A DNA stretch of 64,000 bases from Breviolum minutum Mf 1.05b.01 (taxonomy: Eukaryota; Sar; Dinophyceae; Suessiales; Symbiodiniaceae): the NCBI GenBank assembly GCA_000507305.1, contig DF239555.1:135947-199946 (forward strand). Direction: 5' to 3'. A program made the translations under genes and the position numbers. The notes under the pieces were generated by a model. The model worked only from the letters and a program-made list of their open reading frames with translations. It made no database searches and was not told the origin of the DNA. Positions 52,641 to 63,194 of the stretch are shown here, piece by piece. Within the stretch, counting starts at the first letter, position 1. The number at the start of each line of letters is the position of its first letter.

Positions 52641-53062
52641 CGCGGTCAAAGGATGAAGTAAGTTCCTTTACACACCATTGGAGCTTGAACTGAAGCTTTT
52701 GGATTCACATGCCTTGCAAATGGAGTATCTCTGTTCTGCATCGAGCTTTTCTGGAATCTTCTATCCAGTATTTACTCACAGTAGTCAAAGTGGACACCCC
52801 TCGTTGGGATAAATGTACAACATCTTTGAACCACCAACGACAAGTACATTCAATGGTGATCCGTCCATTCACTCAGTGATATTGCAGCAACAACAGCAAC
52901 AGCAACAACAATGCCACCTTTGCCCATGATCTTGATCTAGAAATGACGCGTGCACACACAAAGAAAATTGCGATGTTTGCGGCTGTTTTGCTGGTGGACA
53001 AAAATCTTTTGCAGATTGAACAGCTAAAACTTAGCTAAAGCCAAAATCATTTCGCAATCAGA

Positions 53063-53065
<3 letters not shown>

Positions 53066-53109
<44 letters not shown>

Positions 53110-53137
53110 GCAACAACAGCAGCAACAGCAACAGCAA

Positions 53138-53191
<54 letters not shown>

Positions 53192-53192
53192 C
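53066..53192. repeat. AAC/AGC trinucleotide microsatellite
   Basis: More than 35 AAC units with CAG interruptions; accounts for the poly-Leu ORF on the minus strand. Confidence 0.97.
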
Positions 53193-53487
53193 CTACCAAA
53201 ACATCCTTCTCCCTGGAAAACTAACACGGACCCCCAAAAATCACATCATTTCTGTTCCTTTCAACTATGAAAGTATTTTGGGTGCCCATGCTAGTGGTGC
53301 ACAAATTGTGCAATTTATTTGCAATTGCTTTTCATCTAATTTGGGCCCTTCCTAAAGACTGCAACAGTGGATAGTGAAGGTCAAAAGGGTTTCCTTGAAA
53401 AACATCTTAGACGCTGTGAACGAGAGTTTAGGCCTGCACCAACATCTACACCTTCGTTTCAGGCATGTTGGGCAGGTTAATTCCCAC

Positions 53488-53580
53488 AGGATCCATGTAT
53501 GTATGGTATATTCACCTAAACTTACTATAAAAAACAAACAAATGTACGTAGGTAAATATGCCATACATGGATCCTATGGC
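53488..53580. mobile_element. family G element
   Basis: GGATCCATGTATGTATGG to GCCATACATGGATCCTATGG with TAGGTAAATATG. Confidence 0.8.
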
Positions 53581-53612
53581 CTATGGGATATATAAATTAA
53601 TTCCTGGCAAAG

Positions 53613-53731
53613 TTACAACATGGACTCCAAATCTTCTTCACCTCCATCAACACCAGCCTCTCGATGAATATATTGAGCTGCTGCCATGACGGTCGGCTCA
53701 TCATAAAAGAGGCTCAAAGGAAGAGAAACAC
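53613..53731 (-). CDS. PKS-like gene, last exon (end of acyl carrier domain)
   Basis: CATCCCAG acceptor; (G)VSLPLSLFYDEPTVMAAAQ, YIHREAGVDGGEEDLESML, TAA. LPxSLFYDxPTVxxxAxYI is the last helix region of an acyl carrier (phosphopantetheine) domain. Phase 1 matches the end of 54948-55022, so the attachment serine and this helix are split by a 1.2-kb intron holding an AAC array and a family D element. The acidic tail follows directly, so this is the protein C-terminus. Confidence 0.72.
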
Positions 53732-53881
53732 CTGGGATGGCAATGTGGTAGATCTGTTAGACCTCTGATACCCCTGACGTGCAGCTAAGCATCTAAGTTC
53801 TAAACATTTTTTTTTTCAAAGGACCAATGCAAGGTGTAACAAAATGTTAGTTGAGCCACGAAAAAGAAAAAAACAGCCTTA

Positions 53882-54010
53882 CTTTCCATAGAATCCTGGT
53901 TGTTTAATAGAGATCCTTATAATGGGTCATAACAATCCCACATAACATGGTAGTATAATCCCCTACATATCGAAACCTAAACCAACCAGGTTTTGTTTCA
54001 TTGCTCAGTT
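53882..54010. mobile_element. family D element, intronic
   Basis: CTTTCCATAGAATCCTGGTTG to AACCAACCAGG ... TCATTGCTCAGTT; within the last intron of the PKS-like gene. Confidence 0.82.
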
Positions 54011-54799
54011 GAGTAAACGGATCTGACGGAACACCTTGGGGTCATTTACGGAATCAGGCGCTGTAGGCATATGTTGGTTCATTTCTGAGGTCAAGAGGAG
54101 ATGATTCTGAGACTGTCGCAAGGAAAGGGAGGACAAACAAAAAACAGCTTCTGATACAAGATCCATCCTCAACTGGTGACATTACCCCAAACCGAGGGCA
54201 GTATTGGACAAATGTTCAACCCCCATGAAAAAAACAATCACATCATCTTCAACAAACAAATCTAAATATACATTTACCAAAAGGTGGCTTCCGGTTGGGT
54301 GTTGCACTTACAAAAAACGCCAGGCTCCGCGTCGATGATATTCTGCCATCTTCTTTTTCATAGGACTTCGTTTAAATGAAATTGGCTATAAACCCCAATG
54401 CCTATAACCCTAGCAACCAGAGATCCCCTAAAAACATGATCGCTTAGAAAAATCGTACCTACGGACACCAGATTGGATTTGGTCCCCTTGTTAAAAAAAG
54501 GTGACTCGTCTTCCCTGCCCAAACAAACTGTTGGCTCTCGTGCAGTTTGATTGAGCAGTTTTGAAGAGGACACTCAACACCTTTTCAAAAAACATCATCG
54601 CATGATGAACCTACAAGCTATGTCATGTTGAATACGAGGTCATATGAAGTCATCACATCCATAATCAAAAACTGCCTGCCAGGTTGCACCATCCCCCACA
54701 AGAATACACAAATCTGTCCCATCTCTAAGTTGATATTTCGAGGTGCTACGTCATCTTAAGAACTCAAGGGGTAACACAACTATACATCTAAAACCCTCC

Positions 54800-54902
54800 C
54801 CACCACCACCAACAACAACAACAACCACCAACAACCACAACAACAAAAACAACCAACAACAACAAAAACAACAACAAAAACAACCAACAACAAAAAACAA
54901 AC
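54800..54902. repeat. AAC/ACC-rich microsatellite
   Basis: ACCACCACCAACAACAACAACC and similar units. Confidence 0.93.
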
Positions 54903-54947
54903 ACGATCCCTCATCCCCTTTTTTCCAAGCGTTTTTTTGTTTCCCAC

Positions 54948-55022
54948 CTGAGGAGTCACATAAGGTGCTATGCAAAGACATGGAGGACATGGAATCCAAA
55001 CCCAACTCCACGAAGCTGTCAC
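54948..55022 (-). CDS. PKS-like gene, acyl carrier exon with attachment Ser
   Basis: GTTGTTGCAG acceptor, CAG|GTGGG donor; DSFVELGLDSMSSMSLHSTL then CDSS. F-x-x-LG-x-DSM is the phosphopantetheine attachment motif (Ser of LDSM). The first two bases join the G ending exon 56034 to give the expected Gly before DSF. Carrier domains shuttle acyl chains in polyketide or fatty acid synthesis. Confidence 0.8.
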
Positions 55023-55374
55023 CTGCAACAACACTGAAAACTCAGCCAAGCCATTTGGGACCATGCAATAAACATGGCAACCAACCCTTATTAGGTTCCC
55101 GGGACTAAAAAGTTAAACTTTTAGTGATCCCAGGATCGACTCAAAGGAGCTAAGGGAATAAGGGCTAATCTAAGATGTGCCCAGTAAAAGTTTCTGCTTG
55201 ACATTTGTTCCTACTAAATATGTAAACCCCTCGAGAACCAACAAATGTCCCCCAAAAAGGGACCATTTGGAAAGGAAATGTCATCTTCCAAACATCAATT
55301 TCAGTGGATATGTTAGGTTTCAGGGGGCTAAATATACACGTACCTCGGTTAAACTAAATAAGGGTTTAATGAGG

Positions 55375-55465
55375 CCTTATTAGTGGAAACCAATGGTTAA
55401 TATGCCCTTATCAAACCCTTATTTCTGGCGGGATAGGCTTGGGGGGTAGGTTGACGAGCCATGAT
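55375..55465. mobile_element. family H fragment
   Basis: CCCTTATTTCTGGCGGGATAGG then GGGGGTAGGTTGACGAGCC, as in 28862-28976. A distal partner (CCCTTATTAGGTTCCCGGG) lies near 55085. Confidence 0.5.
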
Positions 55466-56033
55466 ATTTCAGCTGTGTTGCAGGATGTGTTTCACGATTC
55501 CTTACAAAACAAAAAAACACAACCTTCGCTATCAACCAATCATATCCAAATTATATCAAATTTATATCCAATCATATTCCATACATACATGCAACAGAAT
55601 CACAAATACAACAAACATCTGATCATTTATACCACCTTTTCCCATCATGACTGTCAACTGGAGAACTGACTAGGGAGATGCATCTTGACAACCACAACTG
55701 CCAACACACAGTAACAGTGGACCATGAAGGTTAATAAAGGTGCTCACATAAAACATCAAAAAACATGGTAATGATAACCATTTATACCACCTTTTCCAAT
55801 AGATGACTGTGCTCATCACAAAAAAAAACGACCCTTTCAAAAAAAGGAAGTTCTCCAGATCATGAAAATCTAAATAGAATCCCTAATGCCAACTCCCTTC
55901 CCCCAAGAAAGAGGGCGTTGGTAGAGAATCATTAACAAACAATGATGGTTAATAGCTCCTTAAATAAGGCCTTACTTACCTTCTTTCCTGCTTAGATGGC
56001 ATTTGGGGGGGGGGGGGTAGATTCCCATGACAC

Positions 56034-56190
56034 CCCCTGTGGTCCGGCCTAACTTGGCTTCGTGGCCCAAGACTTTCCGCACCGCCGCTTGAATCATCTC
56101 CACACAGCCACTCACCGTGGAAGTAGTGAAACGACTCGTTGAAGCAGTGGAGGCACCGCCTGTGGGGGGTTGCGGTTGTTCAACTACAAG
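56034..56190 (-). CDS. PKS-like gene, linker plus first carrier helix
   Basis: Frame LVVEQPQPPTGGASTASTSR, FTTSTVSGCVEMIQAAVRKV, LGHEAKLGRTTG. A Ser/Thr/Pro linker precedes EMIQAAVRKVLG, the first helix of an acyl carrier domain. Donor GGGG|GTGTCA in phase 1. The start is taken at CCCAG before CTT; an alternative start is the CTAG end of the family C element at 56226, but that flank recurs beside the 52361 copy and is probably element sequence. Confidence 0.72.
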
Positions 56191-56224
56191 CTGGGTCCAA
56201 AAGCCCAGTGCATTACCATTCATT

Positions 56225-56331
56225 ACTAGTTGGTGGTGGAAACCCATCTGAAAAAAATGCTGGTCCAAATGGGTTCATCTTCCCCAAGGTTCGGGTGAAA
56301 ACAAAACAAAATATTTGAAACCACCACCTAG
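56225..56331. mobile_element. family C element, TA-flanked
   Basis: TA-CTAGTTGGTGGTGGAAACCC to TTTGAAACCACCACCTAG-TA. Lies in the intron directly 5' (minus sense) of the linker exon, next to a family D copy. Confidence 0.9.
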
Positions 56332-56336
56332 TATAA

Positions 56337-56450
56337 GATTAATAGGGATCCTTACTTCATGGTTTACTGTAATCTCCACATAACTGGGTAGCATTTCATC
56401 CCCTATATATATCTATCCTAAACCTCACGTTTTCTTGCCACTGCTCACTT
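56337..56450. mobile_element. family D element
   Basis: TTAATAGGGATCCTTACTTC to ACTGCTCAC; ATAACTGGGTAGCATTTCATCCCC. Confidence 0.75.
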
Positions 56451-56636
56451 ATTAACCATTGATCCCCGTTTCGTACGTAGTTTCGGATCTCCAAATCTTT
56501 GACCTGTCAGTGCTTGAATTCGTGGATGTTGACCATCCAAGCCAACCATCAACACCTCAGGGGTAGCGGAAAAGCGAGTCGATAAGTATTGGATTTGATA
56601 TGCTTCTAAAAGGTGGGGTGATATCTAAAAGGGTGA

Positions 56637-56753
56637 TACTGTTGATGGTGGACAAAATCCGGTAAACTCACCAGTTGAGGTTGGTAGTTTATCCCATTAT
56701 TTACAGGATTTTACACATCCCAGGTGGTGCAGGATTTCTTCCATCAACAGTAT
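56637..56753. mobile_element. family A element
   Basis: TA-CTGTTGATGG to TTCTTCCATCAACAG-TA. Confidence 0.9.
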
Positions 56754-56987
56754 GTTTCTGTGTCATCTTGAATTGATTTGATTAGATGGGCTTGCGGCTT
56801 AAGTACAAGAGTACGAAACAAAAAGGCAATGAATCTCCTGGCAGAAGGAAAGAAAATCAGCTCAAGCGTTGTCGGAAACAATACTCGAATTTACTTGAAA
56901 AAATTGAACATGTCAAGTTGGGGGGGGGGGGTCGTTGACAATTAATTGAATTGAACCACACAAAAAATTAAAAACTTACAGTATGAC

Positions 56988-57108
56988 ATTCCATTATACT
57001 GGTAGTTGAAGAGGGATCCTTGTAATGGTTTATTGTAATCCCCACATCACTGGGTAGCATTTCATCCCCAAAAAATACCCTAAACAACCAGATTTTTATT
57101 TGCAGTGC
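56988..57108. mobile_element. family D element
   Basis: ATTCCATTATACTGGTAGTTG to CCTAAACAACCAG; GGTAGCATTTCATCCCC shared with 56337-56450. Confidence 0.85.
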
Positions 57109-57909
57109 TCCATCAAAAACTTCCTTCCAATACGAACATTTCCAGGGATGGTTTCTGTGCCATCAGCCAACTCATCCAAGCCCTATACCGGGCAAATGCG
57201 ATGTGTTTCTGTTGAATTCTACGGGATATTTAGTCCCAACAAATACAGGAAACACGTAAAGCTAGTATCACCAACATCAACAACATCAACATCATCATTA
57301 TCATCATCAATGTTGCTTGATTGTATCTCTATATATAGATGAATGTTCAGAAAGCTTGTGCATGGGAAGCCTCGCAGTGGCCCCAAACAATAACCAAGCA
57401 GAAAGAAGGTTTCATTCAATGCCTTATTATGAGACAAGTGTGTTTTTTTAAACCCAACTATTTCTGGAGGAGGTAGCTTTTGGGGTGGGGCGGGTAATTA
57501 GTGATCAAATTCCTGGGTCAAAACTCTTCAAACGTCTAGAGTCTATAAGGGTCGTATTAAGACATGTAATCAAAACAACGTCACTTGAACTTGAGCAGCA
57601 AAAAAAACTTGTTCATTACATACCCAAGGGCTTACGCAAAGGAAACCACTTTTCATGGACTTTTTGCTCAACTCTCATATAGGACACTTATAATCCTCTA
57701 ACATAGTTATAGATAGCATACTCCCTGACATGACACAACGATTTTTTTTTTCAAACTTGCTGGCGGCCTATTTTCAGCCCAGCTGAAACAGCTAAACAAG
57801 TAGCATGTAATCCCTTCAATTGAAAACACCCCAAACAAAACACAAACATTTCTGTTGCTTCCCTTCAACATTAATAAAGCTCATGTATAACGAAACACCC
57901 AAATTACAC

Positions 57910-58124
57910 GTGTAACCAACGTAACTTCTGATCTTTCCAACCCAACCAACTTGGAAGAGAGACACCAAGGCACGCTATAGCGAGGTACATGAAATCTCAT
58001 ACTGGCAGCCTCCAATGCTTGAATTCCCATCTCAGCAGATAGGACTTTCAATCCCACGTTGGGTGCCGTTGATGCCAAGGATGGAAAGGTTGAAGTGATG
58101 CCAATCTGATCCCAAGCGGAAAGC
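57910..58124 (-). CDS. PKS-like gene, ketoreductase C-terminal exon
   Basis: GATTTCCAG acceptor; (G)LSAWDQIGITSTFPSLAS, TAPNVGLKVLSAEMGIQALE, AASMRFHVPRYSVPWCLSSK. This is the end of a polyketide-synthase-type ketoreductase: the SxWxxxGITS loop, the GLKVLSAEMGIQALE helix and the VPRYSVPW strand. The phase-2 junction with 59020-59207 restores ALLG-LSAW exactly where the domain expects a small residue. The 3' edge is uncertain (donors at GTTGGG, GTTACG or GTGTAA). Confidence 0.72.
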
Positions 58125-58467
58125 CTGGAAATCCCGTGAACTTGAAGGAATTTGCCAATATGGCAATATAAGCCCCCAAATGGTGGTGCTAAGATGATGA
58201 TGAATTCCATGGGATCCCAATCCCTAGAAAAATCACCTAAATAAAACAAGTCCAGTTGAAGAGGTGTTTTTTTCAACTATAGTCAGGAGTCAAGTTGGCC
58301 GCGGTAAACTTTTTCTTCGGCAGTTTTGTTAAGTGAAACGTTCGAATCTGCTTCGCATGTCATAGTGAAAAATTAGGAGATCATTCTTTTTGGAATCACC
58401 GGCCCCATCATTGCCATCAAACAACGACATTTCTCTTGGTTTATCTGGGCCACAAAAAACTTATTGC

Positions 58468-58590
58468 TTTCCATTATACTGATTGGTTTAATAGGAACCA
58501 CTGAATAATGGTTCATTATACTCTACATACAACTGGGCAGTATAATCCCCTATACAAGCTTAACAACCAGCGTTTTCATTGCTTATGCAT
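58468..58590. mobile_element. family D element, intronic
   Basis: TTCCATTATACTGATTGGTTT to CTTAACAACCAG ... TTCATTGCTTA; in the intron between the two ketoreductase exons. Confidence 0.85.
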
Positions 58591-59019
58591 TTTCGACCAA
58601 CAAAAAAAATCCGATCGAATCTTACTCCTCACCCATATCAATCGGCATCTGTCAGAACAAAAAACACGGGAGTCACGGTGTGTTGGTGTGTTGAGATCAT
58701 TACAACGTATATTAAGCACCAATATATAATAAGCACAAATAGACCCAGTCAATCATCATACACAACATAATTTAAGCACCAAACCGAGAAGTGTCACCAT
58801 TTCCTGGCGAAAGTCCCAAACCATTGAATGACCCATCGTCCATGATGGAAACATATTATGATTTTACTGGAAATCACTGTAGCTATCAAAAAAGAGACAC
58901 TGTCTATAGATGAACTGCCAAACAATTGAAGAGAAAGAACAACCTATTATATACCTCTTCCTTTCATCTTCCACCCCTCCCCAACAAAAAACCAACAACG
59001 AAAAATTCCATTTTGCAAC

Positions 59020-59207
59020 CCAAGCAACGCCACGCAATGGATCGCAAGGGATGTTTTTTTGGAACTTTCCAAGCAGCACAATGCCTCTACCGCCCGAGCT
59101 CCAGCGGCATAGCGCGCCAGTTGGCTCGCGCCATTCACCCCGACACACGTGGAGGTGAAGAGCACCGGTAGTGCCGAACGTCGTGCGCCACGTGCAGAAG
59201 TGAAATC
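59020..59207 (-). CDS. PKS-like gene, ketoreductase catalytic exon
   Basis: AAAAGCAG acceptor, GG|GTTGC donor, 62 codons plus two bases. DFTSARGARRSALPVLFTST, CVGVNGASQLARYAAGARAV, EALCCLESSKKTSLAIHCVA. Order and spacing match the KR domain of type I polyketide or fatty acid synthases: the VLFTS strand, GxxGxxxxARYAAG with the catalytic Tyr, EAL helix, SLAIHCVALLG strand. The Asn normally four residues after Tyr is Ala here, so the active site may be altered. Upstream exons (Rossmann N-terminus) were not found with confidence in 59.2-63.9 kb. Confidence 0.75.
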
Positions 59208-60237
59208 CTGCTTTTAAGTGGAGATACCCAGGGATTTTTCTCTCAACTAAAAGAACACCAACCATCAAACATAGGGTAAAACGGCTGAAGAACAACTTCA
59301 TGAAGGGAGAATGATGGTTGAATGCTTCATCTACACTCATTAATTTTCGGATGTACATTAGGAATGGTAGGTCCATTGGTCATGATATCTACCTACAAGT
59401 ATGGTTACCCCACTATGATCCATCTATGGTGTACCTACATGTTCACGTATCTTCATGCTAGATGATCACAGGCAAAAGGGAATCGGTGCAAACATGTTTC
59501 TGATAATAATAAACATCTTGAATGATTCACCGGTGGAGTAGTCTCCCTGCCTTTAGCAGAAATCAAAAGATACGAGGCGATGACAAGCTTTAATCTGGAT
59601 GATATTTGTGTGGCAAAACCTTTGAGAAAAATGTAGGGCCAATTTCACAGGGATTTTGCCACCTGAGTGTTTTGAAGGGCCCAAAAATACTCTTGAAAGT
59701 GGAACTCCGAAAAACCCTCAACAGAAAGTCCTGAAGTACCTTTAAAATAATAAGGGAGTGCTATGAGAGTCATGATCCGGTTGTATGATGACGTTGACGA
59801 GGTCTTTCAACTGTTCAACCTTTTGAGCTAATTTGTTGGGTGTTCGCTACATTGCAATGCGACATGTCTGCTATGAAATATCAACTGTTGGGAGGAATGT
59901 ACGATAGCAATTCCTACAAGCACCGACATTAAAAATCAGGTAAACCAACCTGATCCTATCTAGTTTGATATATATATATATATATATGGGTGTTTCCTTG
60001 AATGGATTTAAATGGTGGTACCCCCAAAACACCCCAAAATGATCATGTTTAGTAGGAAAACCCATGGTTGTTGGGTACCACCATTTTAGGAAACCTCCAT
60101 GTAGAAAACACAACAGTGACATATTCCTTACTACATCGAGGATCATGGAGGAACAGTTGATTCCATGCAGGTTAAAAGGGTCGCACATCATGAAGACTCA
60201 AATCCCTGTGGATCTCACAACAGCTGAGCCACGGAAT

Positions 60238-60368
60238 GCCATTATACTGGTTGGTGATTAGGGGTCCTTATATTGGCATATTATAATCCCTTTATAACTG
60301 GGTAGTAGAATCCCCTATATACACTAAGTGGAACAAGGTGCTTTTTCCAACGATTTTCCTATTCGGCC
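60238..60368. mobile_element. family D element
   Basis: CCATTATACTGGTTGGTGATTAG then GGTCCTTATATTGGC, TTTATAACTGGGTAGTAGAATCCCC. Confidence 0.8.
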
Positions 60369-60806
60369 AACACAACCCACAACCTTTAGTTCAAGCAACA
60401 ACAACAACCTTATCAGGATATGTGTTTCCTGATGATTAATCACCACTGAATCCACAGAAAAGAACCAGCTATGAAAATGAAACCGCTCACTTCAAACATT
60501 TTCTGCTTCTGGTAAAAGTAACCTACAACATTCTTAGAAAAAAACACGGGCCAGTAATGTTATCAATTAGCATTAACATGGCAGATTTCTTCAGAAAACA
60601 TCGGGTCATGAAAATTCTATAGCTACCTTTCACCCAAGCAATCAACCTTTCTAAAACCATTGATCCACCCATGCATCTCCCATCTCTTCTCGAAAAACCC
60701 CCTGGCACCTTCAACATGTGGAGGAAATTCTCAGCGCCTAACAAAAAAGGCGGTGAATGGTTGCATATTGTTAACAACCGATAGTGAACTTGAGTAAATG
60801 AACGTT

Positions 60807-60916
60807 ATACTATTGATGGAAGAAATCCTGCACCAGTTGATTGGTATATAGTTTATCCAATTATTTACAAGGTTTTATACATCCCAGGTGGTGCAGGATT
60901 TCTTCCATGAACAGTA
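60807..60916. mobile_element. family A element
   Basis: TA-CTATTGATGGAAGAAATCC to GATTTCTTCCATGAACAG-TA. Confidence 0.88.
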
Positions 60917-61611
60917 CACCCAAGTTATCAAAAATATCAATGCGAAAATACAGTCTTTGAATTTACTTCTACTCCTTACCCAGTGAAAGACATGCTCGTC
61001 AACTTGGATCATCTCCCCAAAACTCCCGGCTTAAAACAGGTTTGGAACACAACCTGGGTATTTACTGCAAGAACAACTCGTCAGGACTTCTGTGAGGTTG
61101 ACCACGCAAACTAACACATGTTTAGTACCTCTATTATGGTTGGCAAAATCATTTTATTTGGGAGCAAGAACTTTCCACCACACTCATATTGCACTGCAAT
61201 GCCTTGCATGGTGTGCTTGTTTTCTCTCCTGTTACAAAGGAATGCCCAACTAGCAACACTCATTGGCTCAATGGTCAAATATTTTTCCTGCTTTGCGACT
61301 GGTCCTCTCCTTATGGATCCAAACAAAAAACACACCAACAAAACACACAACCAGAAATTATCGTCTCAAACAAACATAATATTTCATTGCACTACTCAGC
61401 ATTCATATCTACATGACCTAAGAAAAACATGTTTCATGTTTTGTTTTGGTTAAACAGGCAAGCATACCAAGCTTCCAAACCCACAGGATCACTATCTACC
61501 TGTACATTTAGTTGATTTTCATAGGATCGATTATAGGGAAATATATCGGTCCCATGGAATAACAAGAAAAAAAGGAACCATCTGAGCTGTGATCAAAACC
61601 CTTGATCACAT

Positions 61612-61709
61612 TCCATCATACTGGTTGTTTAATAGTTATCCTTACAATGGCTTATTAGAATCCCTAAATATCTGGCCAGTATTTCATCCCCCTAAAAAAA
61701 TGACCTAAC
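61612..61709. mobile_element. family D element providing a candidate donor
   Basis: ATTCCATCATACTGGTTGTTT to GACCTAACC; its right end in minus sense reads TTG|GTTAGGTC, directly at the end of the 61710-61784 exon. Confidence 0.75.
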
Positions 61710-61784
61710 CAACCCGCCTCGCAACTTCACTTTCGCTCCATCCATGGCTCCAACCGCATCCAGCTGCATCAACGGCATCGGAGC
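61710..61784 (-). CDS. exon bordering a family D element, unknown/PKS?
   Basis: TCCTTTGAG acceptor and TTG|GTTAGG donor enclose exactly 25 codons: APMPLMQLDAVGAMDGAKVK, LRGGL. High GC against its surroundings. Phase 0 at both ends, compatible with the start of 59207, so it may be an upstream exon of the PKS-like gene; not shown. Confidence 0.5.
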
Positions 61785-62001
61785 CTCAAAGGACCTTCGA
61801 GGGATTTAACGTCCCTGAAACTAACAAAAGTACCGTAATGGTACTAAGAATCCTTTAAAAGGATCCAAAAGGATTGGAAAAAGCATATGGAATACCTAAT
61901 TAGTACTTGAAAGCACCTTTAAAAAATATGTACAGTACTAAGTATCCCTAAAGGAAAGTTCATCGACTATAAGAACCATCAATTTTCAGGGGCAAAAATG
62001 C

Positions 62002-62074
62002 TACTAGTTGGTCGTCAAATTGGATCGTTTCCCCAGGTAGGGGTGAAAAAACCATGTATGAAACCACCACCCAG
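62002..62074. mobile_element. family C element, internally deleted
   Basis: TA-CTAGTTGGTCGTCAAATTGG then GATCGTTTCCCCAGGTAGG to TGAAACCACCACCCAG. Confidence 0.75.
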
Positions 62075-62444
62075 AAAAAAATGGTGTTGAACATGGGACA
62101 GAAAGAGTGGATTTGTGTCTACTGATCTACTCTGTCAGTTTGTGTTTGTTTTTTTGCTTATTAGAACAAAAAAATCAGCATATATATATAAATACAAATA
62201 TAATATAAACAACTTGGTATAAACATGCTGCATATACATTTGAAATATCAACGCTATATGTACAGATCCAAAAAGCAATTTTAAGACTCAAGTGACTCAA
62301 GTCGGTGTAATTTGAAGAAGAAAATCGCATTAACGAATCAAATGCGGGCAAAAACCAACAATGAAGGATTTGATCATCCCCTAAGGCGTTGGTTGGAACA
62401 GGATCGCTTCACGCGAGAAGTGCTTTGGGGGATGGTGCAAGGTT

Positions 62445-62500
62445 TTTGAAACCTTTTGTGAACATGACACTGCTTGGGTATTGACAGGATGTTTGTCTTC
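62445..62500 (-). CDS. candidate exon, unknown
   Basis: GAGTCGCAG acceptor, AAAAG|GTTTCA donor; KTNILSIPKQCHVHK or, in the next frame, DKHPVNTQAVSCSQK. Tentative. Confidence 0.3.
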
Positions 62501-63194
62501 TGCGACTCCCAATTGCAATTACGTATCTAGTGACTGTAATTAATTGATATTGAAAACAGCCAACCATCAACCAAAAACAACCATCAACCAAAAAACAACC
62601 AAAACAAGCATCAAAGGATACTGAAATTTCAAAATTACCATCAACCAGGGTAATTTTTGAGCTTCCGAGGAAAAAAAACACGCAAACAACACCAAATCAC
62701 ATGTCTTCCAAGACACTCGCACAAACAAGCTGCAAAGTCCAAATATCCTGACCAACGAGAGCAGCCATGGAATCTAGTTTTTGGAAGGAAGGAAGCTATT
62801 CCCGTAGGATCCATGTCTTGTATATGAAACAGAAACCTAGGAGAAAAAATCTACTGCCAATACAGAGCAACAAAAATCCCTAACTAAAAACATAAAAAAT
62901 TACTTTACTTCGAGTGATCCCCACCATGACATGTTGGGTGGAGGTTGTCAGGTGAGGGTTGTCATTGAGAATATGATGGGAAGAATGGATAATTTGAGAA
63001 CATTGATTTCAGGTTTCCTTGGCTTAGTGGTACTAGTGAGATGGGCTTTGGTCTCGATCTTCCTTGTTTGAACTACTCAGACAGGCTGCCGCATCCATCG
63101 GACCTACGTCAGCCTGATCGGGTCAGGTGAGGGTAGACATACAACTCATCTCCTGAAATGCGTTCTGTTACTCTCAACTTCGCAGACTGACTGG

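Larger units (their letters stand above)
52641..53612. other. spacer downstream of the PKS-like gene
   Basis: AAC microsatellite (53066-53192), family G element (53488-53580) and a segment at 53350-53470 with plausible frames on both strands (plus: VKVKRVSLKNILDAVNESLG; minus: KLSFTASKMFFKETLLTF). Undecided. Confidence 0.4.
59208..61709. other. region expected to hold upstream PKS exons; mostly unresolved
   Basis: Family D at 60238-60368, family A at 60807-60916, a TA run at 59968. Two weak exon candidates on the minus strand: near 60130-60190 (CDPFNLHGINCSSMILDVV) and near 60640-60700 (ARGFFEKRWEMHGWIN after TTGAAG). Confidence 0.4.

Noticed and set aside
53024-53227. Poly-leucine ORF
   Set aside because: Translation of the AAC microsatellite.
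54315-54572. Minus open frames (LLNQTAREPTVCLG; SYEKEDGRISSTRSL) with a good GTAAGT donor, in phase with the carrier exon
   Set aside because: The 53613-53731 exon completes the acyl carrier fold directly from 54948 with matching phase, so these segments would have to be skipped; treated as intronic.
59100-59170. Plus-strand frame with ARAIHPDTRGG, resembling a DnaJ HPD motif
   Set aside because: It is antisense to the ketoreductase exon, lacks the preceding J-domain helices, and the minus reading is far stronger.
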